Shown: positions 40,947 through 49,690 of the stretch, piece after piece
How the letters are laid out: every line of letters begins with the position of its first letter
Position numbering within the stretch: the stretch's first letter is position 1
From: Mesostigma viride
Taxonomy: Eukaryota; Streptophyta; Mesostigmatophyceae; Mesostigmatales; Mesostigmataceae
Assembly: GCA_009746045.1 (NCBI GenBank)
Contig: RPFO01001162.1
Location: forward strand, 1,048,978 to 1,112,977
Length of the DNA stretch: 64,000 nt
Direction: 5' to 3'
The notes under the pieces: generated by a model
The model's input: the letters and a program-made list of their open reading frames with translations, nothing else
Told to the model about the DNA's origin: nothing
Databases searched by the model: none
Translations under genes and position numbers: made by a program

Positions 40947-41005
40947 AGTACGATTATGTATGTCGAAATTTATCGAAATAGCCGCCGTTGTAGTACTAGG
41001 TCCCC

Positions 41006-41100
41006 ATTAATTAATTAATTAATTAATTAATTAATTAATTAATTAATTAATTAATTAATTAATTAGTAACATAACTCCGTTGGGAGTACATGTAGCACAT
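41006..41100 (-). mobile_element. (TTAA)n tract plus a 3' LINE hairpin stub, minus orientation
   Basis: A long TTAA tract (41006-41064) adjoins the family E hairpin ACTCCCAACGGAGT (41087-41074 on the minus strand) and the GTGCTACAT motif. This looks like a severely 5'-truncated insertion of which only the last roughly 40 bp and an expanded tail remain. Confidence 0.7.
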
Positions 41101-41298
41101 ATCCCGGAGCGATCGAGCCACGAGCCACGAGGTAGCCATGGCTGACGGCGGAGCTCAGAACTTTTGCGTCTGAGCCCCGAATTCCGTCAGATCACTTGCA
41201 ACCGATGCATCTTTTCTAGGCGCATCTGCTACTATCAACGTTTACAGCTGTAACGCAGTATTGTGACCAGCCTGCAGCTATTACGCGAACTGCTAATT

Positions 41299-44200
41299 AT
41301 GACGAGCAAATTAACGCTCCTCTACGCAACGCAGCCTGGCGACTGCGTTAAGCAATGAAAATACGTCTGCAGCTCCGGCTGCAGCTTCGCCCTCAGGTCC
41401 AGAAGGTAGCGGTGACACTAGTCGTGCACTGGTGGTTGCCCATGCAGCCCCTCCCCGGGCTTGCCTCGCCATCTGCATCGCCTGACCCTAAGGGCAGTCG
41501 CCCTGCCGAGCCGCACTGGGACGAGATCGCCTTAATTTGAAATCAACGCACCTGGCTTCTGGACTCGAACCCCGGGATCGAGCCTTTATGGAAGACGTGT
41601 TTTTTTGGCACGAACGCCTCGCTTGTAGCCCTGTGCTTGCACCTCATCTCCCACACCCGCGGCCGCTGGCCCAACGGCCGACCCGGCACCACCGATTCAT
41701 GATCCTGATATCATTCCGCATGAAACGCCCCCGGCTCCAGCGCTTCGCCCTCTGCTCCCTCATCGGGCGCTCTGACGCCGAGCTCTGGGCCCCCCCTCCA
41801 ACCGTCGCGACCGAAGCCATCGTCCGCACCCTCCTTAAGGAAGCTTTCGAGCAGCACGTGACCCCCCTTGCCACAGATGTGGCGGCGATGGGCGGCACGC
41901 TGGCTGCTGAGCTCCCTCACATTTCCACCACCGTCACCTCCACCTCCACCCTCCTCGCCTCCACCTCCACTGCCACCTCCACCTCCACCGCCACCCTCAG
42001 GGCCCAGCTTCTCGACATCGACCAACGCATAAAGGACACCGCCATCGCCATCGAGTGCATGCAGAACACCGCCGGCATCACCGCCCAGGCGGTGAGGGAC
42101 ATCGCCACCAAGCTGGCCAGCGGCCCCGCTGGCCCAGGCGACGACGCCCCTCCCACCCAGACCTGGGCGGACCTGCTCAAGCACCACGCCACCTCCACCA
42201 CCTCCACCATCGCGGCACAGCTTAAGCAACAAGCCCTCGACCTCCGCGAGGAGGCCGACCGCACCCAGCGCAGCCACAACATCATCGAGTCAAGCACTTC
42301 GACCAGCCGGCAGGTGAGGACTCGACGACTCTTCTTACGGCATTTAAGCGCGACATTCTTGCCCCCATGCACATTACTGGTGAGCTGCGCATGTCGGCTG
42401 TTCGCCTCCCCCGTGCGCGGGGTAAGGCTGGCCCGGCACCCGTGCTCCTCACCTTAAAGTACATGGCGGACAAGCTGTTGTTTCTTAAAAACCGCAATAA
42501 TGTCTATTTGTCCAGAGGCCTCAATTGAGGCCTTTTGGCTCAATTGAGGCCTTTTTTACCAAGATCTCACAAAGTACGGTATTTTGGCGGGAAGGACCGG
42601 TCCTATGGGTCGTCCGGCCCCAGTGGCGCGAATCTGGTACATGTGCTGAGCGTCCTGACCCGTTGGGGTCGACAGGGGTCGACGGTTACTGAAAAATACG
42701 TGAGGTGGAAAAGTACCTATTTTGGCCACTTTCGTGCAACGGGACGAGGAATTTTCACGAATGCACGACCATGGCGGCCTCGAGTAAAATGGACCGTATG
42801 GCCACGTTCGTGCATCATTTCGAGCAGTATGGAGCGCGTTGGGCAGATAAATTATCCTTGAAGCTAGCCCGACCGCTAAATGTGTCAAAAGCCGATTTAT
42901 AAATTCGTGGGGTCGTTATTTGTGTGCTGAATGCCAGGTTAGTGAAGTTCAGATGGGGCGTAGATGGCGTTGATAGTGCGCCTGCCAGCAGGACGATGCT
43001 TCGATATGGTGGGAAGGAGACTAGCGGAACGGCGGGGGGGGATGTTGGGGCAGCCGTGACTAAAGGGGCGCTGGTTATATTCGAGCCTTTTGTCGTGAAT
43101 CCATAGGTAGAGGAAGGGGTGTTTTTAGCTAGGAAAAACTGGGTTGCGGACAATAAACGCGCGCGCGCCCCCAGATATGGGAGCGCAAGTATGCGAACAG
43201 CGCTGGTGAGGCCGCTGCAGCCGCTTTCATACGTCAATGGACGACGCATGGAGCGTCTGTCCGGCCAGATTAGCGGGCTGCATCGCTTCCGGACAACTTG
43301 AAAACGCCGAGCTTGAACAGCTTTTCTGATGCAGCCACGTTCAGCGCCAACGCATATGCGTGCTTAGTGATCCCGGGTGTGAGGGGTGTGAAAGGTAAGT
43401 GCGTCCTGGTGGTAGAAAGGGAATGGCATCGATTTGCTTGTGATATCGCCAGTTTTTAGCTGCCTATCGGCGCCTAATGCCGAGGTGACGTAAGGCAGGC
43501 TATCTTACTTCGTGCAGTGCTCTGCGGCTGGCCCCCACTGTGTAGACGTGTTTGCTTTCCATAAGAAGCATGGCAGGTCCTGCCATGCTGGCCATGTCTC
43601 AGGCAACCCTTGCAAAGCTTAAAATCAAGCTAGAGGTCTAGAAGACAGTGCAAATGGTGTCCAGTTATGCTTGTATATCTTGCCATGTGCTGTTCATCTG
43701 CTGCCGCGGCAGCAAACCCCTGTCAGAATATACCGTAACAACGTAGATATTGGGGCTATGTGAGTGAAGCTAAGCGCTTGGAAGGTCACACCTATCATTA
43801 TAATGCATGATCCTTGTGCGTGTTTGTAATAGAGGCTTTGGATTCCTCATGGTTACGTGCAATACCCATGGCAGGCTGTTGCTGCCTGCAGTGCTGCGCG
43901 ACAGCCCCGGCCGTGCAATTGTGTATGAGGCGTCCCTTGGGGGAGCATGCCATGTCATGCCATGCTTACCGTGTTGTGGGGAAACCTCGAAAGGTCCAAA
44001 AGACACCTAAGAGGCAGAGGGAACTGAGTACTACCGCCTTTTTTCTGCTTGCATCTATGGTCATGCTGTGTTTATGGTGCCACCGCAGCGACACCCTGTT
44101 TTGTCAAATCATAATTAAATATGTATTGGGGCTATATGACTGATGTTAAGTGCTGGCAACCCCAAAACAATCATAATAATGCATGGCCTATGCTCATATT

Positions 44201-44473
44201 TGGAAAAAAGTTGTTTGGCTGCATGCAACACCCAATATAAAAAAGGCCTCAATTGAGGCCTTTTCCTGGACATTGGGACAATAAGCTCTCGTCGAGGACT
44301 CACTTCACGCTGGACGACGACCTGACCCTGGCCCAGCAACAACGGCGACGCGAGCTATGGCCGACCTACCCGGAGCCAGATACGGCAAAGCGCAGTGGGG
44401 AAACCAGTATACTGGACTCAGGGGGGACATCATCCACGTCGACCACAAGCCTTGGCAGGCACCCCCAGTCTAG
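41299..44473 (+). pseudogene. ORF1 of copy E1, frameshifted and split by a DNA element
   Basis: The start ATGACGAGCAAA matches the intact E2 protein. A recognisable central part (41825-42300) carries AAELPHISTTVTS and LKQQALDLREEADRTQRSHN. Frameshifts occur near the start and near 42290. The RNA-binding C-terminus is split: it stops at 42500 in FLKNRN and resumes at 44285 with FTLDDDLTLAQQQRRREL. Not functional. Confidence 0.8.
42501..44280. mobile_element. 1,780-bp DNA element inserted in the ORF1 of E1
   Basis: The ends are imperfect inverted repeats (TGTC, three bases, then TGTCCAG), bordered by ATAA (42497-42500 and 44281-44284). Each end carries the palindrome GGCCTCAATTGAGGCC, with an extra partial copy at the left. 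The intact paralogue E2 runs straight through this point (near 46290), an empty-site control. No transposase was recognised in any frame. The interior contains a diverged direct duplication (43750-43870 versus 44128-44235). Confidence 0.78.
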
Positions 44474-44726
44474 CTAGGGAATATCAAGGAGACAACCAGG
44501 GAATATAGCAGTAGTGTAGATTAGTAAGGCTTAGCCTACCACGCGGGCCCAGCGCATGTGCGCCCATAATGACCAATTGGCCATGGATGATGCATTTAAG
44601 AATTTAGCCACGCCCTGCCTATAATGGGACCCCCATGGATATATGCTGCATTAAGAATTAGCTCAGCCCGGCCTGCCTATACAGAGAGTCACTCTCTGAT
44701 GAGAAGCCATGCCCTAGCTCTTGTAT

Positions 44727-44818
44727 CAAGGAGACAACCAGCGCAGGCCAGAAATCGGGAGAATCCGGACCATGGTAGCTCGAGCCTGCCGTTATCTTGT
44801 CCGCGTGTTGAGTCGTAT
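44727..44818 (+). repeat. 88-bp short dispersed insertion in the 3' UTR of E1, flanked by GTAT
   Basis: Starts CAAGGAGACAACCAGCGCAG and is flanked by GTAT at 44723-44726 and 44815-44818. The E2 3' UTR lacks it. A near-identical reversed copy lies at 37648-37740. A 15-bp piece (TCAAGGAGACAACCA) sits between GGGAATA repeats at about 44476-44497. The TGGTAGCTCGA motif is weakly like a tRNA-type A box. Identity unknown. Confidence 0.6.
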
Positions 44819-44980
44819 AGCCATGTTGATCTTCCCCCCCTAAGACGGGCTCCCCTTAGCTGGGTGTTGCCCGAGACTCTGGGGGGTGCAGGTGCCCTTG
44901 GTGCACCTAGAGCAAGTGTCGTTTACATTCCCACCCTTGCAGGAAGTAGCTTAGAATGTATTAAAAGCCATATGCCGGCC

Positions 44981-46920
44981 AGAGCCACGAGCCACGAGCC
45001 ACGAGGTAGCCATGGCTGACGGCGGAGCTCATAACTTTCACGTTTGAGCCCCAAATTCAGCTGTGAATATCACTATCGCTTCGTCTCTCTAAGACGCACA
45101 TGCTGATATAATTTTCCGAATCTAACACGCAATATATGACGAGCAAACGTCCTTTGACGCAACGCAGTTTGGCGGATGCGCTCGCCCATGAAAATGCGGC
45201 AGCTGCGGCTGCAGCTTCGCCATCAGGTCCGGTAGACAGCGGTGACACTAGTCGTGCACTGGTGGCCACCCAGCAACCTCCCGGGCTTAATGCCTCGCCA
45301 TCGGCATCGCCTGACCCGAAACGCACCCGCCCAGCCGACAAAACAGGATGGTCCCGCCCCTCGGAACCGCGCTTTCGGCCCCACCCTTTCAAGGTCGATG
45401 ATCACGACTGGAACAACCTGTCTCCTTACGATGCTATGGACTGCATCTTCTACGGGGACTACGCCTCGCTTTACGACCTGTGCCTCCATCTTTACGACCA
45501 AGGTCGCCTCATCGGCAGCAACGGCTGCCGCTGGCAAACCCACGGCGCCCTGCTTGGCTGCCCCCGCCCCCAGCTCCAGCACACCATCCTCAACTCCCTT
45601 CTCGAGCGCTCTGACGACGAGATCTGGGCTCCATCCATCTCCGCCCCCACCCTCCGTTCCATCCTCACGGAAGCCTTTCAGCAGCACGTGACCCCCCTTG
45701 CTGCTGACGTCGCAGCAATGGGTGGCACGCTGGCTGCTGAACTTCCTCACATTTCCGCCGCTGCCGCCTCCACCTCCACTGCCATTTCCGCCTCCACTGC
45801 CGACATCAAAGCCCAGCTCCTCGACCTCGACCAACGCCTTCAAGCCACCGCCAACGCCCTTGAGAGCTTGCATGACACCGCCGGCCTCACCGCCCAGGCG
45901 GTGAAGGACATCGCCGCCCAGCCGGCGTCTGCTGGCCCGGCCGGCGATGCTCCCTCCACCTGGGCGGACTTGCTTAAGCAGCACACCACCTCCACCACCT
46001 CCACCATCTCGGCACAACTCAAGCAACAAGCCCTCGACCTTCGCGAGGAAACCGACATCGCCCGGCGCAGCCACAATGTCATCGTCAAGCACTTCGACCA
46101 GCCGGCAGGTGAGACCTCCACGACCCTTCTTGAGGCATTTAAGCGCGACATTCTTGCCCCCATGCTACTCACTGGTGAGCTGGACATGTCGGCTGTCCGC
46201 CTCCCCCGCGCGCGGGGGAAGGCTGGCCCGGCACCCGTGCTCCTCACCTTTAAGTACATGGCGGACAAGCTGTCGTTCCTTAAATGCCGCAAGAAGCTCT
46301 CGAGGACTCGCTTCACGCTGGACGACGACTTGACCCTGGCCCAGCAACAGCGGCGACGCGAGCTATGGCCGGCCTACCTTCAGCTCCGGCACAGCGCAGG
46401 GGGGAAGCCGGTATACTGGAGGGGGGCGGTCATCCACGTTGACCACAAGCCCTGGCAGCCCCCTCCTGCCACCCCAGACTAGGGAATTCATACCAGTAGT
46501 GTAGATTAGTCAGGCTTAGCCTAGCATGTGGCCCACGCGCATGTGCGCCCATAATGGCCCCCATGGATGTTGTCTACAGGATTTAGCCAAGCCCTGCCTA
46601 TAACGGGACCCCCATGGATGTTGCATTAAGAATTTCGCCATTCTATGCCATGCAGAGAGATGCTCTCTGTAGAGAAGCCATGTCCTAGCTCTTGTATAGC
46701 CATGATGATCTTCCCCACCTATGACAGGCTCCCCTTCGCTGGGTGTTGCCTGAAACTCTGGGTGGTGCAGGTGCCCTAGTGCACCTAGAGCAAGTGTTGT
46801 TTACATTCCCACCCTTGCAGGAAGTAGCTTAGAATGTATGATAGGCCATATGCCCCTTCTCTGGGCTATGTGCTACATATACTCCCAACGGAGTTATGTT
46901 ACAATTCAATTCAATTCAAT
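44981..46920 (+). mobile_element. Complete ORF1-only (HAL1-like) non-LTR retrotransposon, copy E2
   Basis: Bordered by ATATGCCGGCC (ending at 44980 on the left, 46919-46929 on the right), an 11-bp target duplication lying in the 3' UTR of E1. Contents in order are a 5' UTR of about 155 nt, one intact ORF1 (45136-46482), a 3' UTR of about 400 nt, the motif GTGCTACAT, hairpin ACTCCCAACGGAGT (46881-46894) and an AATTC-repeat tail. Its 5' terminus matches copies E1 and E3, so it is not a 5' truncation. It has no reverse transcriptase or endonuclease. Confidence 0.85.
45136..46482 (+). CDS. L1 ORF1-like RNA-binding protein of element E2 (448 aa, intact)
   Basis: A nucleic-acid-binding and chaperone-type ORF1 protein, which in L1 elements coats the RNA as a trimer. 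An Ala/Ser/Pro-rich N-terminus (about 1-75) is followed by a helical block (LSPYDAM to SLLERSDDEIW, about 93-162) and a Thr/Ser/Ala-rich coiled coil (about 180-310, with IKAQLLDLDQRLQATANALE and LKQQALDLREE). The C-terminus (about 310-445) resembles the L1 ORF1 RRM plus C-terminal domain: RLPRARGKAGPAPVLLTFK, DKLSFLKCRKKL, FTLDDDLTLAQQQRRREL, KPVYWRGAVIHVDHKPW. The start ATGACGAGCAAA is conserved in E1 and E3. The reading frame is unbroken, so this copy may be young. Assignment to the L1 ORF1 fold is by motif pattern only. Confidence 0.8.
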   Translation: MTSKRPLTQRSLADALAHENAAAAAAASPSGPVDSGDTSRALVATQQPPGLNASPSASPDPKRTRPADKTGWSRPSEPRFRPHPFKVDDHDWNNLSPYDAMDCIFYGDYASLYDLCLHLYDQGRLIGSNGCRWQTHGALLGCPRPQLQHTILNSLLERSDDEIWAPSISAPTLRSILTEAFQQHVTPLAADVAAMGGTLAAELPHISAAAASTSTAISASTADIKAQLLDLDQRLQATANALESLHDTAGLTAQAVKDIAAQPASAGPAGDAPSTWADLLKQHTTSTTSTISAQLKQQALDLREETDIARRSHNVIVKHFDQPAGETSTTLLEAFKRDILAPMLLTGELDMSAVRLPRARGKAGPAPVLLTFKYMADKLSFLKCRKKLSRTRFTLDDDLTLAQQQRRRELWPAYLQLRHSAGGKPVYWRGAVIHVDHKPWQPPPATPD

Positions 46921-47210
46921 ATGCCGGCCCTTCTCTGGGATATGTGCTACACTTACTCCCAACGGAGTTATGTTCTTAATGAATTAGTTAATATCCCAGA
47001 GTTCTATAAGGGGCATATGGCTTTTAATACATTCTAGCTCGGCTACTTCCTGCAAGAGTGGAATGTAAGCAACACTTGCTCTAGGTGCACCAAGGGCACC
47101 TGCCCCACCATGCTGTCTCAGAGCTCAACCCAACTAAGGGGGGCCCGGCATGGGGCCGGGGTCGGAAGATCATCATGGCTATACAAGAGCTAGGGCATAG
47201 CTTCTCGACA

Positions 47211-47258
47211 GTCGACAGACTCCCCAACGGGAGCACGAGTCTAATTAATTAATTAATT
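47211..47258 (+). mobile_element. Tiny family B insertion: hairpin and TTAA tail only
   Basis: CTCCCCAACGGGAG (47220-47233) with GCACGAGTC and a TAAT-repeat tail, flanked by CTCGACA and CTCAACA. Fewer than 50 bp were inserted into copy J. Confidence 0.6.
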
Positions 47259-48053
47259 AATTCTCAACAGAGAGCGTCTCAGTCTCTGCATAGGCATGCA
47301 TGGCTAAATTCTTATAATGCAACATCCATGGGAGGTCCCATTATAGGCATGGCTTGGCTAAATGTTGAAGGCATCATCCATGGGGGCCATTATGAGCGCA
47401 CATGCGTGTGGGAGCTATGGCCGACCTACCTCCAGCTCCGGCAGACCAAGGCGGGGCAGCCGGTGTACTGGAAGGGGGCGGCCATCTACGTCGGCCACAA
47501 GCCCTGGCAGGCGACCCCCGCGGCCCCAGCGACCCCAGACGCCCCAGCTTAGGGGAATACAGCAGTAGTAGTGTAGAATAGATAGACCGTGGCCATGTAC
47601 ATGTACGCCTCCTAGAGGCCCTATTCCAGCTAAGCCACACGCTTTATTTAATCATGTACATGTGTGGCAGCCTATGATGAGCCACACTCCAGACGATGCT
47701 TAGTTTTATTTAATAATGCTGTGCCCATGCAGAGAGCTGCTCTCTGCTGAGATGCCACGCTCTAGTTTTTGTATAGCCATGATGATCTTCCCCCTCACAG
47801 GTATGCTCGATCCCCCCTTACCCGGGCATAGCGTGATAGACCATGAGGGTGCGGGTGCCCTGGTGCACCTAGAGCAGGGGTAGCTTACATTCCCAGTAAG
47901 TAAGTAAGTAAGTACTTGCGTGTCATGCGCAAAGGCATGCCACGGAGTACTATGCTAATCTCATTAGAAAAATAATTACACAAAAGTTTAGACAAATATC
48001 GTCTGCATCATCCCCCAACCGTTAAGCACTAGATGGGGATGTAATCCTCATCC

Positions 48054-48820
48054 TGGCACGCTTTACGTCAGTACCGGGCCCTGTGGCGCAAGCCCCTGGG
48101 CAAGATCGAGAAACAGGACCTGTTCAAGGTCCTCGTCCTTCCTGTTCTCACGTATGGCGCCGAGACGTGGACCCTCACCGCCGACCTGGCCCGCAAGCTG
48201 GACGGCGCGGTCACCAGCATGCTGCGTTCCATTTTCAGAGTAGGCTATGCGGCTCATGTCCGCAATGAGGATCTGTACCAGGGCATGCCCTATATCACCA
48301 GCACCATTAAGCAACGCCGCCTGCAGCTTGTAGGGCACCTAGCTCGCACCAACCAGGTAGACACCTCACGTGCCAGGCCCCCCCGCAGGACTGCATGCGA
48401 CCAGCCCAGCCTGGCCGGCACCTCCTGACGTGGGCTGGGCCTAGTGATGTTAGACGCCGCAAGGCCCGCACCTTCAAGGAACAGCTAGTAGAGGACATGG
48501 GGGGCCTCGGCCTCTCCGTGATTTGGAAGAAGATGATGGACAAGGCCAAGTGGGCCCAGGTCATAGAGGACAATGAGCCCCCCCCAGTGGGGAAGCGCCC
48601 GCGTGTGCAATCCCGCGGGAGGCACGCCAGATAGCTCCCCCTCGGGCAGCGTGCGGCTGCCTAGATAGATGTTGTAGTTAGAATGCTGTTAGATAGATGT
48701 AGTATATAGCCAATGTAGATAGATTAGACCGGTAGGAATGTTGCACCCATCCATCCATCCATCGGGGTTAATGCTCCGTGACTCCCCAACGGGAGCACGA
48801 GTCTAATTAATTAATTAATT
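48054..48820 (+). mobile_element. LINE family B, 5'-truncated, inserted into LINE A
   Basis: Flanked by AATCCTCATCC at 48043-48053 and 48821-48831, within the LINE A ORF2 end. It contains an ORF2 C-terminus (48064-48634), a 3' UTR with a CCAT run, hairpin CTCCCCAACGGGAG (48782-48795) and a TAAT-repeat tail. Confidence 0.82.
48064..48634 (+). pseudogene. LINE B ORF2: end of the reverse transcriptase and C-terminal domain, frameshifted
   Basis: The first frame reads FKVLVLPVLTYGAETWTLT, then LRSIFRVGYAAHVRNEDLY and TIKQRRLQLVGHLARTNQ, the typical segment after the RT fingers and palm in L1-type ORF2 (usually YG.E.W and RR.R..GH..R). Near 48420 the frame shifts, and LLTWAGPSDVRRRKARTFKE, LVEDMGGLGLS and DKAKWAQVIED follow to a stop at 48634. 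The catalytic FADD motif is not included. Confidence 0.8.
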
Positions 48821-48831
48821 AATCCTCATCC

Positions 48832-49146
48832 GAGCTGTCCTCTACTGTAATGGCAGACGAGGCGGTAGTGTAGCGGCTATCCTCAGGACCAATAACCTCC
48901 ACCTGCGGACTTCTACCCTGGCTAGCAACGGGCCACGGGGCCCGTGGGGAGAAAACAGGAGCATACCCCTCGGGGAGGTGCTTATCGCAGATGGCAGCCC
49001 ATTTCTCCTTGTCAATCATGCGGGCGCGGAGTACGGATAGTCCCAGAAGCCCTGCATCTTCAAGCAGTTGTGTCACATAGGTCCGGGTCGCGCCGCACCG
49101 GTGCCCGGCGCGCGCAAGTTTGCCAGTGGGTTGCGATGGGACAAGG
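48832..49146 (-). pseudogene. LINE A ORF2 C-terminal fragment
   Basis: Encodes GATRTYVTQLLEDAGLLGL, RMIDKEKWAAICDKHLPEGY and, near the end, SAITVEDSSDED, matching the A fragments at 37400 and 53540. The last codons (YIPI, stop) are displaced to about 48053-48030 by the LINE B insertion. Reverse transcriptase core absent. Confidence 0.7.
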
Positions 49147-49475
49147 TTACATTCCCACCCTTGCATGAAGTAGCCTAGAATGTATTAAAAGCCATATGCC
49201 CCTTCTCAGGGCTATGTGCTACATCTACTCCCAACGGAGTGATGTTGATAATTGATTAATTAATTAATGCATGTGGGCCACATGCTAGGCTAAGCCTGAC
49301 TAATCCACACTACTGGTATATATTCCCTAGGTCCCTGGGCATGCATGCATGGCCGGCAAGAGACCCGCCGGTCCTTGCAGTTAGTACTACCGTCCACTGG
49401 ACAGGTCTGGTCATACTGCCTACATGCCTCTATGTACTAGCTGCTCCTTGAACGTGCAAAAAATTAAGTCAATTT

Positions 49476-49690
49476 TGGCTGACGGCGGCACGGCTGACGG
49501 CGGAGCTCAGAGCTGTTGCCCAAACTCAGTCAGACCACTTGCATTCAATGCGTCTTTTCAAGACTCACCCACCAGTATAATCCGTTATGGCTGAAACGCA
49601 ATATCGGAAAAGTTACGCACGTGACATGATCCGAGATATACCAATTAATTAGTTGATAGACACGTGACTGCGTCACGTGAGCATAAGTCC
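49476..49690. mobile_element. 5' UTR fragment of the second ORF1 family and an adjacent hairpin-tail stub
   Basis: 49476-49640 (plus) carries GCTGACGGCGGAGCTCAGA and ACCACTTGCATTCAATGCG, as in the 5' region of element G. 49643-49680 is a minus-oriented stub: an AATTAATT tail next to CACGTGACTGCGTCACGTG, the same hairpin as at 54328-54609. Confidence 0.55.

Larger units (their letters stand above)
38235..40957 (-). mobile_element. LINE family D block (partial copies) flanked by an 11-bp target duplication
   Basis: AGTACGATTAT occurs at 38235-38245 and 40947-40957. Between them, in minus orientation, are three overlapping partial copies of an ORF2 C-terminus, a 3' UTR, a hairpin (CCTCCCCACGGAGG at 38275-38288 and 38538-38551) and tails of repeated TTAAA. 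All copies are 5'-truncated. A 1,747-bp TTAA-flanked DNA element sits inside one 3' UTR. Confidence 0.8.
41101..46990 (+). mobile_element. ORF1-only retrotransposon family E, copy E1 (host of two later insertions)
   Basis: The 5' UTR starts with GAGCCACGAGCCACGAGG and GCTGACGGCGGAGCTCA, as in copies E2 and E3. A broken ORF1 follows (41299-44473), then a 3' UTR (44474-44980) that resumes at 46921 after copy E2, ending in hairpin ACTCCCAACGGAGT (46955-46968) and an AATT-type tail. No ORF2 lies between ORF1 and the 3' end. Confidence 0.8.
47896..49146 (-). mobile_element. LINE family A, 5'-truncated, inserted in copy F and split by LINE B
   Basis: Flanked by TTACATTCCCA at 47885-47895 and 49147-49157. 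On the minus strand it carries the ORF2 C-terminus (49146 down to 48832, then 48053-48030), the 3' UTR and a tail of repeated ACTT at its 3' end (47896-47913). Confidence 0.8.
47413..49265 (+). mobile_element. Copy F: 5'-truncated family E element, split by LINE A
   Basis: Flanked by ATGCGTGTGGG (47402-47412) and ATGCATGTGGG (49266-49276), a target duplication with one later change. It holds the last roughly 45 codons of ORF1 (ELWPTYLQLRQTKAGQPVYW, stop near 47550) and the 3' UTR to 47895. The 3' UTR resumes at 49158 with hairpin ACTCCCAACGGAGT (49227-49240) and a TTAA tail. Confidence 0.78.
46987..49340 (-). mobile_element. Copy J: family E 3' UTR fragment, minus orientation, split by copy F
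   Basis: 46987-47412 and 49277-49340 are two parts of one reversed family E 3' UTR, containing the complement of TGTAGATTAGTCAGGCTTAG and related 3' UTR motifs. It abuts the tail of E1, making an inverted repeat whose arms read CTCTGGGATAT and ATATCCCAGAG. Confidence 0.6.

Noticed and set aside
42815-43249. 144-codon minus-strand frame within the 1.8-kb DNA element
   Set aside because: No recognisable domain; composition looks like a chance frame.
44761-44815. tRNA gene or tRNA-derived SINE head in the 88-bp repeat
   Set aside because: An A-box-like TGGTAGCTCGA is present but the B box is poor and no cloverleaf forms by eye.
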